Source: Panaeolus papilionaceus (lineage: Eukaryota > Basidiomycota > Agaricomycetes > Agaricales). From it: 64,000 bases of DNA. Shown here in pieces: positions 1-11,554 of this stretch (within the stretch, counting starts at the first letter, position 1; each line of letters begins with the position of its first letter). The DNA is taken from contig JADNRZ010000007.1 of assembly GCA_015501605.1 (NCBI GenBank), forward strand, positions 1,984,001 to 2,048,000, read 5' to 3'. A model generated the notes under the pieces. That model made no database searches and had not been told where the DNA came from. It was given only the letters and a program-made list of their open reading frames with translations. The position numbers and the translations under genes were made by a program.

Positions 1-1837
1 TAGCGGTCAAGATTAACTTGCGTCTCTGTGTGTCTTCAACTGTGTAGGGTAATAACCCATAGCTAAAGCAATCAAAAAGTAATTATCCTTCAAGCTTATC
101 ATGCAGGGATAGTCGAACTCACTATTCAAAAACGTCCATAGTTGCCTGCTTCTGCTTCCCTGACATAGGTTTCTTCAGCCCGAGTCCTATGCAGACCTGA
201 ATTGACAATGACGTAGTTTCGGGACCGAACTCAATTTCCAGTGTTTCCTCGATCTTCTGCATGGATTTAATCTCATCTAGTGTATCCAAATCAGCCATTC
301 CGCCGAACATAGCGGTAAGAGTTCTATATTTATATCCTGTCATTTACATGTCAAATGGAGGGCGTTAGACAGGGTAGAGATAGCAAAACTTTGCACTCAC
401 CAGAATTCAAATACGTCTCTATCTTACGCTCCAGTGTTTCCACAATGTCATCCAACTTCTCCAGCATGGTGTTATTTTCACCGAGACTCTGGATTTCCAA
501 TTCCTGGATCTTCTTCGATACTTTGTACTTGTCGGCACAAAGTAGAATGAGGCGTGTTAACCGATCTCGAACGTTAGAAGATGGGAGGATACTTGTGTCA
601 CTGATGATGGATTGAATATCGTCCAAATCTTCACCGGCTGGTATCGAGTCTTTCTCCACGTCCTCTCTCTGCTCTACATGGCCCCAATCCCGCGCTCCGT
701 CTTCCACCGACCTGGTTAACTTCTCCGCTTCCTTCTTTACCTCGACTTTTTCTTCTTCTTTTCTACCCTCCTCCGCCATCGCTTTCGCTGGCCTGCCCCT
801 CACAGCTTTTTTCATAGCTCCCTCCCTCTTCTCCACATGTTTAATGCTGTTGCTCAAACGAGCCTCTTCTTCCTGTATCCACTTCCGCTCCGTTGCAGAA
901 TCTGTTGCACTGGAGTATTGTGGAACTCCTGCAATAGTGGGCGAAAAATGTTTCTCCACAATCGAGCGAGCGGAAAGCCTACGAGGGCATGACAATATTC
1001 CCGTTCCGTTTCCTCTGTTCTCCCATACGAACCCACATAACCACTTTTCCCTCATCTCCATCACTTGCAGGATAGTCTCCTCATCAAGACTGCCCTCCAG
1101 CATCACCGCGCGGTCGAGGGGTGTAACGGAGGCGATGAGCGTCTCGTACTGGTGATTAATGTGTTTCTGGATGTTGTATTTCTGACAGAGATGAAGAGCG
1201 TAGATGACGTCGCAGTGAGATGACGCTGAGGTGAACAGCGGCTCGAGGTGCGTGAGGGCGGTGTCTCGGAGCTTTTAAGACCAAACACAGGGTAAATTTC
1301 TGAGATGCTCAAGAAGGGACGCAATAGGATTGAGCCGCGTACATCTTGAAAACCCCATCTCGTAGAAAGGTCGAGGATACCTAACCAGTGCGCCGCCCCA
1401 GACAGAGGTTCAACACATCGGCTGATGCAGGGTCAGTCAAGCATGACATTAAGAAAGCACGAGGTTAGGGAAGCGTACAGCGGATAAATGAGCCGAAGGA
1501 AGTTGTGAAAGTGGATCTTTGAGACGCTGTCCAAAATAATCGGATGTTGCTCTGAACGGCCAGGACTATCGGCAGGCTCATCACGAAAAAGCGACTGGAA
1601 GTAGGTTCCGTGCCTGATAAGTTCACTTTTAGGGACGGAGAACACCCTGTCTTCTGCCTTTCGAGTTGAGGTATGATCAGTATCAATGTGAATAGATGTG
1701 GGTTTAGGTCAACATACCCTCAAAAAGACATTCTCGAAGAAGTAAGTTGGATCTCGTTCGGTTTCGCGAGCAGCCTCGGGCTGAGGGCCTCCTGTGTTCA
1801 ATTCTGAATCACCAGGGGCAACGTGAATGACTTTCAT
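1..1837 (-). CDS. BTB/POZ domain protein, copy 1 (3' end beyond window)
   Basis: BTB-domain protein of the type expanded in Agaricomycetes; such proteins usually mediate protein-protein contacts, but its partner is unknown. Proposed exons on the minus strand are 1837-1718, 1657-1479, 1421-1343, 1271-401, 336-123 and 62 to beyond base 1. All junctions keep frame and all have GT-AG signals. The BTB core is coded by exons 2-4, with the segment VFSVPKSELI near the start and HFHNFLRLIYPL at the end of exon 2. After it comes a charged, Glu/Lys-rich stretch that should form a coiled coil. I chose the ATG at 1837 because the longer reading frame starts inside a hydrophobic run not shared with the paralogue. 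The paralogue at 4249-6241 has the same exon order and the same 79-nt third exon. The C-terminus is off the left edge. Confidence 0.75.
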
Positions 1838-1968
1838 ATCGTGCGTAGAAGTTAGGGCAAAGACTTTGCGTTGAAGAGCAAAGGACAAGCGAGTATAATG
1901 AGAATATGAGCTTTCAGGAAGATGGAGGGAGGAATGAATGAGAATGAGAATGAGGAACGGCGTGGGCA

Positions 1969-2056
1969 CACATGGGAACTGTCATGTATCCGCATGTCAT
2001 TGATAACGACACGAGGCGTGTTGTTTGCTTGGGCGTCTACTTGGAGGTCATGGGAA
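1969..2056 (-). repeat. Upstream block shared with BTB copy 2 (copy A)
   Basis: About 88 bases upstream of BTB copy 1 are clearly alignable with 6363-6451 upstream of BTB copy 2. Shared islands include CACATGGGA at the gene-proximal end, CACGAGGC in the middle and GAGGTCATGGGA at the distal end. This shows the tandem duplication included promoter sequence, and the conserved islands are candidates for regulatory sites. It could also be just residual identity from a recent duplication. Confidence 0.55.
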
Positions 2057-2298
2057 CACAATGCAGCGTAGGCCGATCTTATGTGGGTCCGTGCAAGGTT
2101 CAAACCATACAGTATACGAATGAAAGGTTTATCTTAACTCGATGCAACAATGTCTGTTCTCACCACATTGCTTGTTCAATTTCTTTTCATAATTATTGCG
2201 CATATTATATTACTGGAGTGTCCTCAGATGCCCGGAGACACGTTCAGACGCGGTGGAATGATGAGATGATGATGGTATTGTCCATGTCTACGCGATGA

Positions 2299-3573
2299 GT
2301 GTGTCTACTGAAACGGTCACGTGTCTATGCTAATCCCCCTATTCCATTACTATTAGGCATCATATTTTTACAACAAATCGTTTGTCGTAGCTACGATATT
2401 ATGGTCACAAAATACAACATGCTTCATGACAAAGGCAACTTTGTATCTCATTACGACTGGAACTTTGTGCTTGGCGACTACCTCACTTACGCATCCCTCA
2501 CAACGCTCAACCTCAAATTCGTGAGAATCGTTGCTCTTGTTCCCATCCTTTCGTCCCCTCATTTGCGAAAACTCGCTCTTGACGGGTGCTCCACCAACGA
2601 GGAGCCCAGATGAGCCACCAAACGTGAGTGATAGAAGGATTCAACCTCGCCGATTTTTGCGCAAAGGGTAGCACAGGACAAATTTCTCTGGTCATCATCG
2701 TACTGTGCACCAATATCATGGAGCGTATCATATTCGACACAGAGTCTGCGTTTTACTGTGATTTTCGTGATACGACCCCATCTATCGAACTTGATCACTC
2801 CAATCTCCCGTTCGCCAAACTCACTGAAGCAATCTTCGCAGGCAAATCCTTCGATTGGGATGCTATTCTTAAGCATGCCAAACTCAAGGGCGTTCCCGCT
2901 CTTCCCGCTCTCTGGATGCTTGGGGTTTGTCTTGACTGATTTTACCTCAACGCGATGAACGCGGAAGCACAAGACAACAGCATCGAACCCTTAGGCCACG
3001 CTCCAGTATTGAAGAGTCTTGTTTTATGCGGTAAGCGTTTTTAGATATCTGAAAACCCTGCTTTACTTACACGAATGGACTCCTTCGGGATCCGCTATTG
3101 CCTCATACTTCTGGACGAGTTATTCGACGAGGCACCATGTCGGTGCATCCTAAAATATCTGACGGTATATTGGGATTTCTCATATCACCCTGACGCTAGA
3201 TAGCATGTTCTTAGTCAGCCTTCCAGTCGTCAGAAAAATCAAACGAAGCATCCAGTTGGGTGCGGGTGCGTACGACTCACAGAACATCGAGTCCCATCTC
3301 ATGCAGAAGACGAAGCTCATTTTCATCTTCGGGGAGGCTCGGGAGAATAGTTACCCCACGCTAGAGCTGTTGGAGATCATCATCGTGCACCTTGATGTCG
3401 CGAAGAACGATCATGAGACGCCCGAGGAGTATGAAGAGCGCAAGGCAAACCTGAAGCGTAACTGCAGGAGGATTTTGCGAGCGATACTGAAAGAGGCGAC
3501 TAGGGAGTTTTGCTGCATTTTTTATGTGCGAGTGTTTGATGTGTCCAGTGATCGCTATAAAGACCAGGAATGA
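2299..3573 (+). pseudogene. Decayed F-box/LRR-like gene fragment
   Basis: Three open stretches on the plus strand (2299-2613, 2628-2939 and 3205-3573) read like pieces of one protein of the F-box/leucine-rich type common in this fungal group. The first contains SLTTLNLKFV followed by SSPHLRKLALDGC, which resembles a leucine-rich unit. The last contains a Glu/Lys-rich helical segment and ends at 3573. Stops fall between the pieces and I found no set of introns that joins all of them cleanly, so I treat it as a remnant. It may alternatively be a live gene with introns I failed to place. No F-box motif is seen in this copy. Confidence 0.3.
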
Positions 3574-4248
3574 GGCCCGAACAATTCTTTGTAGCGTTGC
3601 ACTGTAAATATGCGTATCGTACAAACAAAACTCACGATTTTCGAATGTGATTATCTTGACCTCTTTGCCTCAAGCTCATAGCTTTATTATAGACGCACTA
3701 ATCCAGTAGATAATACTGGAAATTAGGGCTCATATACCATCCTTGAGGCGGCTAAATGTGCAACGAGGGTGATAATGTCGTTCTTTATCCGACATCCCTT
3801 ACAGCTAGGTAGGTTTTAATTTCATTATCTGTGTCGCTGGAATCCATCAAGATTATCACTATATGTATATTAGGGCTCAGCGCAATACCAATGCTTTAAT
3901 ATGACGTTGTATCACGCAAGTTCTGTCCACAAGGGTATTTTTGGAGGGTGTGTTAAGGAGCCATTCCGCCCGTATTTGCGGAGGGAACAGGGAAACCTCT
4001 GAGCTGCCCTTAGAAGAAGGTCACTGTATGGTGAAAGCGGCACGGCCACCTCAGGGGGCAACCCAAGTTATAATGATGATCCAGATGCGCGATGTCGCTA
4101 TACAGCGGCTTGCCAGATGCCCTCTCAATAGGGAAAACACGGAAGACGACACATAGAGCACTTGATTTATGGATACACGCTGAGGAAGATAACATTGATA
4201 TATGTATGTAATTCTGGTTATGCCTGAGCATCATAAGGTGCGGCGATC
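3574..4248. other. Intergenic, no gene seen
   Basis: About 670 bases between the decayed fragment and the 3' end of BTB copy 2. Only short open frames occur (for example 3941-4156) with no recognisable domain. The ten-base word TTAGGGCTCA occurs twice, near 3724 and 3871. Confidence 0.5.
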
Positions 4249-6241
4249 TCAACATTTCTTTCTTGCATTCGCCAGTTGCTTGAAATCAGCCAGCCATTGC
4301 CCAAACATTTTCTCGGGGATGTTTGTGGTGGATTCCTTGCTATTGGTTGGGTTTCCAACTGTGTAGGGAAGTAATCCATAGCTAACGAAGCATGAATGTC
4401 GCAGTTGGAGGTTAGCACACCGCGGCTATGCTTAAATTACACTCACAACTCTATAAACGCTGTAACGATTGTCCTCTGCTTCGATGCCGCCTTCTTTTTG
4501 GCATCTATGCGAGTAGAAAAGTTCAAAGACGTAACACCAGGACGTAGTAGCGCCTCCAAGGTCTCTTCTAGCTTGGGGATGCTGTAACGCCCATTTAGTG
4601 TTTCCAGCATACTAACGATCTGGGGGTCATCGTTGCAAATAGACTTTTGATCTGTTCCTGTAGATTGCGCGTCTTTCAGAACATTTTTTGACGTAGAATA
4701 AAAGGTCCACTCACCCGCTTGCCAGTACAACTGCATCTGCCACTCTAGCTGGTGCACAGCACTCTTCAATTTCTTCAGGCTCGGATTATTTTCGTCGAGG
4801 GTTCCCTTACTCTCAAGCTCCTGTATTTGTTCTAGTAACTCGTACTTGTCGGCATGAAGCAGAATTAGGCGTGTTAGACGGTGTCGAACGTCAGCAGATA
4901 GAAAGACACCGAAGAAAGTTTGTAGGTGGTGCAAATCATCTGCATTTGATAGCTGGGGTAGTGTGCTCTCGCCCTGCCCCTGTTCATTCTGTCCCATATC
5001 CGGCGCTTTGCTCTCCATCTCCCTTGTTATTTCCTGCTCAGCGACATCTTTCCTCCCAACTGCTTCCTCTGTCATTTCTCTCATCTCTCTCGCTTCTGCC
5101 AACTTTTGACTCTCAACCTCAATCGCAACCTTCTCCATCTGCTCCAAATGTTTAACAGTACCCGTCAAGCGAGCCACTTCCTCTTCTTTCCATGTCCTCT
5201 CTGCTTTTGCATCTGATTCTATGCTGCCTGCTGAATTACGTCGACCATCCGAGGACGAGAAGTGGTCCTCCACGATCTTCCGAGCAGAAAGTCGACACGG
5301 GAGAAACCCTCCAAATCCTGTCCCACTTCCTTTCTCGCCCCATAACATCCCGCAGAGCCACTGCTCTCTCAACTGCATCAAGCACAGAATAGTCTCCTCG
5401 TCAATTCCCCCAGCTAGCAATGCAGCACGGTTAAGGGGTGTGATAGAGGCAATGAGCGCCTCGTATTGGTATTTTATGTATTCATGGATGCTGTACTTCT
5501 GGCAGAGATGAAGAGCATGGATGACGTCGCGGAAAAGGGAGGCCAACGTGAATAGATGATTGAGGTGCATGAGCGCGCTGTCTCGGATCTAAAACTGGAT
5601 ATGGGCGACAGAAATTGAGTGGGACAGGAGAGCATACCCACCTCTTGGAAGCCCCACTTCGTTGAGAGATCAAGGATACCTAACCAATGTTCGTCTCCCG
5701 ATGGAGGATCAACGCCACGACTGAATGTGAACGGATCAGATGAGCATAACTTTGAGACAAGGTGAGGCTAGGGAGACGTACAATGGATAAATCAACCTAA
5801 GAATGTTGTGAAAGTGGATTTTGGAGACCCCGTCCAGAATGAGAGGATGTTTCTCCGCGCTTCCGGCGACAGGAGTAGCGGGATCACAGTCCACACATTC
5901 CTGGTTGAAAAGAGACTCGAAGAAGGTTCCTTTTTCGACGAGTCCACTCTTCGGGACAGAGAACACCCTGTCTTCAGCCTTCGAGTTGGAGTCAGCGCAG
6001 AGGTATCACGCCAAAACTACCCACATGCCGATTGTCATACCTGCAGAAATACAGTCTCGCAGAAGTATATCGGATCTCGTTCTGTAGCATAGGTTTTCGC
6101 TTCAACTCGAGGATGTTCTGTCATCATCTTTGCGGCAACAGGACTGTCTTGAGCCAGTTCCATATCCAGGTCGATATCAGAATACGATAAGTCAAAGCTT
6201 GATCTTCTAGTCGACGGTCGAGAGAAAGAGTCGCCGTGCAT
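4249..6241 (-). CDS. BTB/POZ domain protein, copy 2 (complete)
   Basis: Complete paralogue of the BTB gene at the left edge. Proposed exons are 6241-6041, 5978-5782, 5720-5642, 5588-4715, 4657-4447 and 4381-4249, giving 1695 nt and 564 residues. Exon 2 carries VFSVPKSGLVEKGTFFESLF and HFHNILRLIYPL of the BTB fold; exon 3 reads WLGILDLSTKWGFQE. A Glu-rich predicted coiled coil follows at about residues 250-340. The last exon encodes FYGLLPYTVG and ends KKC, matching the start of the truncated last exon in copy 1. The 57-nt intron 4714-4658 has no in-frame stop, so it could be retained without breaking the frame. The mechanism and partner of the protein are unknown; BTB proteins often act as adaptors, for example for cullin-3, but nothing here proves that. 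Confidence 0.8.
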
Positions 6242-6362
6242 AAGAAAGCAGGAGTTTGTGCAGTCTTTATTCGAAATAAAACGATCGTGTATGTATGAGA
6301 TGGCAGGAATGCTGGCAGAGTAGGTGGAAGAGAAGAAAGAACAAGAGTTGCGATTGTGAGTT

Positions 6363-6451
6363 CACATGGGAGCTCTTATACATTCCCACCTGTCATCGAT
6401 AAAGGCACGAGGCATGCTAATTCTGTGGGCGCCTACTTTGAGGTCATGGGA
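6363..6451 (-). repeat. Upstream block shared with BTB copy 1 (copy B)
   Basis: Counterpart of 1969-2056, lying 120-210 bases upstream of the BTB copy 2 start codon. It shares CACATGGGA, CACGAGGC, and GAGGTCATGGGA with the other copy, in the same order and at similar spacing. Confidence 0.55.
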
Positions 6452-6634
6452 CCGACTTAAGTGAAGATCGAGCAAATGGGGGTGATATCCACACACGCAT
6501 TCAATTCTAGCTGTATTGTGGATAATTGATCGATTTTTAAGGCATATAGCAATGCTCCTTGGGGCGTCGCTCTATTGTCAATTACACCAGTATATGGTCA
6601 TCGGTGATCACAACTCAGATGGCTATCGCGACGA

Positions 6635-7060
6635 GTGCATTGGACAAAACATTCCATGCGCTTTGGTCTTTATCTTTGGAGCATTCAAGGAATTTATCCA
6701 CACCTCGTCGCTTTCGCGAACACGATGCCTCTTTGTCTACATGTGGTCCTGTGGATTAAAAGGGATCATTGCAGGATCCTGAAGACCAAACGACGTCCTC
6801 TACTATGCACTCTCCGAGTGGCTTCAAAGTCTCATTTTTTAACAAGAGTCCCTGTCTTTCCTCCTGAACTATTCAAAGAATTTCTCGACCAGCTCGACGC
6901 TTGTTTCATCAAAGATAACATCAAAGACTCAGCTCTCGAAGCTCTACGGTGATGAGGCTTGCGCCCATCTACCGCCATTTTCGCGATTTCGTACGTTTTT
7001 GGACATTCGCCGCTCATGCGCCTATGCCATGGCATCGCGTTCACACACGCACACGCTCTC
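6635..7060 (+). pseudogene. F-box-like gene fragment
   Basis: The plus-strand frame at 6635-6952 ends with VPVFPPELFKEFLDQLDACF, which looks like the first helix of an F-box (usual form LPPEL followed by the hydrophobic I/F-LDxL pattern). A second frame starting at 6949 continues with basic and aromatic residues (YRHFRDFVRFW), like the segment after an F-box. No downstream leucine-rich region is present and I cannot build a full gene. It is best read as a remnant; a chance resemblance is possible. Confidence 0.25.
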
Positions 7061-7339
7061 ACCCGCTCTACCTACACCATATTTTAAATTTTTATGTCTT
7101 TTCTTCTTTTCTTTTCACTCATTTACTTAAAATCTTTGTTTCATCATTCGTTGCTTTGATGCATATGAAAATTTTCATCATTACTCAAGCCCTTTCTCAT
7201 GTTGTAAACACACACTGTAGTTACAATATCTTTTGTACTCTAGCTAACCTCCACGAATTGGATCATTCTTACCTCCCATATTTCGTGTCTGAGCTTCGTT
7301 TCAGTTTCGTTTTGTCTTAGCAGTCATACAAGCCGTCCT

Positions 7340-7770
7340 ATGGTTTGTTTCCAATCGTATTTCGTCGTCTGTCAGTCCCTCAGCGCCGCCAGCCGTGTCT
7401 GGTTCGTTTTCTTGGTTTTTCCTCGTCTCCCAGTCGTTCTACGTAGCCACCGTCGTTGGCTTTCGTTACCTGTCGCCGCCGTCGTCGGTTGGCATCTACA
7501 GTCAGTTTTAGCGTTCGTATATCGCCTCGTTTTGTCCCTCAGCGTCGCCGTCGCCGACCTGAGCCTCTCTCCAACGTCTCAGTCACCCTCTTCCAACCTC
7601 AGCTCTCCGGACCCCACGTACTTGCGATCGAGCGCACTCAGATCACCTCACTCACCTTACAACATCATCCTCTCCCTCACATTCACGTTCACCGTCTCAT
7701 TTTTCTTTGGTTTTTGTTTTGTTGTCATTCGTCATCCCACCATAGCGCGCTCATCATCAACGGCCTAGCA
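7340..7770 (+). other. Pyrimidine-rich tract with codon-like CGTCGCCG runs
   Basis: A roughly 430-base stretch rich in C and T on the plus strand, with overlapping long open frames (7340-7768 and 7456-7773) whose translations are Ser/Arg/Leu-rich and have no domain. The composition resembles the long pyrimidine-rich 5' leaders of basidiomycete genes, and an ATG at 7770 opens a short peptide that meets a possible GT donor near 7818. No coding continuation was found, so it could be the 5' remnant of a lost gene. Confidence 0.3.
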
Positions 7771-7818
7771 TGAATGGCATGTCGCTCGTCTGCAACGCTC
7801 AAATCCCTGGCTCCCAGG

Positions 7819-10800
7819 TGGGAACTATCGTTTACACCCTTATGTCATCTCGATCCTATACTAGGAGACCGAGTTGAAGGCCTCTCTCAGCTCGCCTCCC
7901 ATCTTTCACCAATATTTGAGTCGAGATATGCATTTACGACACCGCCTGCACTAAGAAGTCCGTAATTAACCGTTGGTTGAAGCAGATACAGGCAGTCAAG
8001 TTAGTATTTGTCGGTCTAGCTAGGAAATCTAGTTTTCCACAGCTTGAGCGTCTAGGGGTTTTTGTTGAGACGAGATTTAGAAGGGGGAAGCGCGTATTAG
8101 TTCGAATTTTCGAGATATAGAGGGATGCATTGTTGGAGGTTTTTAATTCGGGATTGAAGGATTTGGGAATCGGCGGTGGGTTTATGTACAACTTTCAGGT
8201 CAAAGTGGTACAAGCCGCGTATTATATTAAATGAGGAACGGTACTCGATTAACAATTATGAATACTATCTATGCATATATCATATATACGTCCTCGGCCC
8301 AGAAACCGCGTTCGTGGTTCTAAATTGGTAGGCTAATCCGAGTTGTGACGGAACGCTATGAAGGACGACCTCAAATAGAACCCAGAACTTTTAAAGTCTG
8401 CGGCACGTGATGTATACATATCAATTCGAACTCTGATTGAAATTCCAATTTGTGGGTCCTGTCGTCGCAAGGGACTCTGGACTGCAAGTCTTGTCCGCTT
8501 TGCACATCGCTGGTCACGTGGGTCCATCGCGTCGCGTCGCGCGTAATAGGGACATGTGCCTTAATCAGGCAATTCACGAACACTCTGTAAAGCAAGCTTA
8601 TATAATTAACGTAGACTTGCTGCATACATTTCGACTCTCCTGGACTCTTATATGCATTTTCAAGGAAATGTGCGCAAAAATAATATTGAATGCATCATAC
8701 CAAACGTCTCCTGCCTCTTCTAATCTTGCTATGGTCATCGCGATACATACGAAGTTGACACAAGTGACACAGTTGAAGGTTTTAAGAGGCGGCGAAAGCA
8801 TTTTTGAGTTGCGTAGATGTCCATTGCACTTTTACTCGTGAAGGCCTACAAGGCATTATGCGCCATCTATGTAACAACCATAAGTGATCGGTTTTGAATC
8901 TCCATACGCTGTCGAAGTCAAGCCCAGATATATCAAACAGCAATTAATCTTACTTTGCTTTCTGATTGTAAATCTCTTATGTATATCCTTCGAACCGGGT
9001 TCTATACCTACCTAAAATTTTACGAGACTCGTTTGCTAGGCGACCGAGAAACAACCACTGTTATATTCCACCGTTTACACCCGCCTACCGATGAAACGAC
9101 GGAGCTGAGGTGGGGTAATATGGTCGCGAAGTCCTCTGACTCCGATGGTGAATGTGAGAGTCCGACATCGCGCCGCGGCTGGCTCTGCAGCCTTGAAGCG
9201 AGATCCACATTCTCAGGCGGAGCAGACTAAAATTTTGCTGGAATTGGCAGGAGTTGGACAGGAACTCTAGTCCTGTTGAAATATTCTGTCATTTTATCCA
9301 GGAGACGCAGCCTCGAGGCAATGTACCTCAAGACAGCGTCACATCTGACATATGAGATAAAATAAAATACAAGAAAACATACTATAGAAGGAAAACAAAA
9401 TACAAGAGCGAGGGAGGGACCTGACGACGAAGCATTGTGAATGGTCTCACACCGCAAATCCACCATCCTGTGAACTATGGACATAGAAGGTGAAATTAAG
9501 CTTATGTGTCCATTGTTTCTGGTGAGTTGATAAGATGAAGGGTTGTGGTTCCCGATGGGTGATAAGTAGAGCGAGTGATCGTGTATGTGGTGATTTTTTC
9601 TGGCCTATCATGTTATCATATCTCTCGGAGTAGGTGCGAACAATTTGAAGGTGTCTGAGGCTGAATTTGTTGCGTAATTTTCAAGAATATTGTTTTCAGT
9701 ATCGATAAGTATCTGATCACTGATACATACCTCAAGATGCATCAATGTCTTTGGTTTGGGAAAGAGAAGAAATCTTGGCGTCCCAAGCTCCCGAGGGCAC
9801 AGCGACGACGGTCATGATGAGCAGGGTGCAAAACGGATCGCCCACCGCGATGACATCGCTTCCGACAGTGGGAAAAGACAAAGAATTTGGACTCACCTGC
9901 AGACACAAAGATACCTCAAATGCCCATACCGTCGCGATGGGGCAAATCGTTCAGGCCGAGGGTATATAAATGGATGAGTGTGCGCGCGCGTGCTGCGCAC
10001 GGTAGCGCAGTTATACTTATCAAGGAGAAGGGGTATTGAAGACGCCGAGTGGAGATTTTTGATATCACCTGCGAAAATACTTCCTATCACTTACTCGACA
10101 GATGCAGGGTTCAGCCCTCATGAGCGGCCTTTCGAATACAAATGATATTCTCAGAATTTGTTCAGCGAGACCGCAAAACGTGAGCGCTCTAAGGCCGACA
10201 ACTGTCCTGGAAGGCGTTCATATAGTCCCATTAATGAACGTAAAGACATATTAGAAAGACTTACTAGTGAGCGTTATGTACTTATGAAGTGAAGGGAAAG
10301 CTTGCGAAAAAAGAAAAGGTGAAAAGAAAAATCCGACCAAACCTAACCAAACCTCACCCGTCAATTGGACGGTCCGGACGCAGACACGGAGCTTCTCATG
10401 AAAAGATACAGAAAAGGTTCTGATGGGACTCTCTCTGAGGTGCTTGATTATGAGAAAATCTCCATCTGGGTAAGTATGGGATTCTAGGACGCCCACGTTC
10501 CTCACATGCCCAAAAGGGAGTCTTTCCAACATGCCTGGGGATGTCAGAGCGTCATGTGGCTTCAGTGAAGGGTAAATCGAAAAAAGGGCTGAGTAGAACT
10601 AGAAAAGATACATCTGATGCGATTCCCATCGATGATTACTTCTCTGAGGGAGATAATGAGCCGCTCTGTCTGGAACAAGAAGATAAAGACAGGGTTTAAT
10701 ATTATAAGGACTGAGAAGTCATTCATATGAAGGTGAGCCTTTTGTGGGCAAGGGCTTATACTATTTCGAATCAAAGCACGGAGTTATGGGGATAGAGTCT

Positions 10801-11554
10801 ACAGTATTGGGGAAATGAGACCTAGAATAGTCCTATGGTATATGACGACCGCCCGCAGAAGTCGAACGATTAGCCACTGTCAGGATGTGCGAGCCTAGCC
10901 TGGAGATCGTTCCATGGAAGCACCTTGAAGCGCTGAGAAAGCTTGACGCAGACGAGGCACACAGTCAAATAACATATCGCATCATCGTTAACGTGGATCA
11001 CGGTGTATTAGGGTGAACACCGGATAATCGTAAATGTCTAAAAGCGAAGGTAAACCTGGAGAAAATATAAGAATGTACAGTTACAACAATAAAAAGATCC
11101 GCTCGACAGGGGATATTAACCAAGATCGCCTGAAGGAGTCGCGCATTATGTTTGTAGTCGAAGAATGACTGGGTAAGTGGTATCCGCAGGACGCCTTGAA
11201 TGTGATTGAAGAGTGGTATCGAGAAAATCGGAGGGAGCAGTGATGGAAGAGCATGGAACACGAGAAACAAGGTACAAATACAACATGATGTTTTTAATGA
11301 GCGACGATGGGTGAGTTTGAACGAAGGCAAATTGTAAAAGATATGTGACAAGAAGGAGAGGGGGTGAGCAGAGACGACGTGTCCCGAGAAAAGAAGGGCA
11401 ACCTATGATACATACAACAATAAATAAGACGAGAGCCAGTGAAGTGAACCCCCTATAGTCGTTTGGGTTCGTCAGGATTCGGAGGTCGGATAGGATCCCA
11501 AAGAGAGGCTTCTTCATTTTAGCAGTCGGTGCACCAGTGAAATAAGCTGCCTCT
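7819..11554. other. Gene-poor stretch, nothing convincing
   Basis: About 3.7 kb with only short, domain-less open frames on both strands. It contains AT-rich patches around 8220-8300 and a short alternating GC run near 9981. The part nearest 11554 is probably the 3' flank of the HMG-box gene. I see no RNA gene, transposon end or conserved protein. Confidence 0.5.

Noticed and set aside
7340..7773. Long open frames of 142 and 105 codons
   Set aside because: They overlap in different frames, are compositionally biased by the CT-rich sequence and show no domain.
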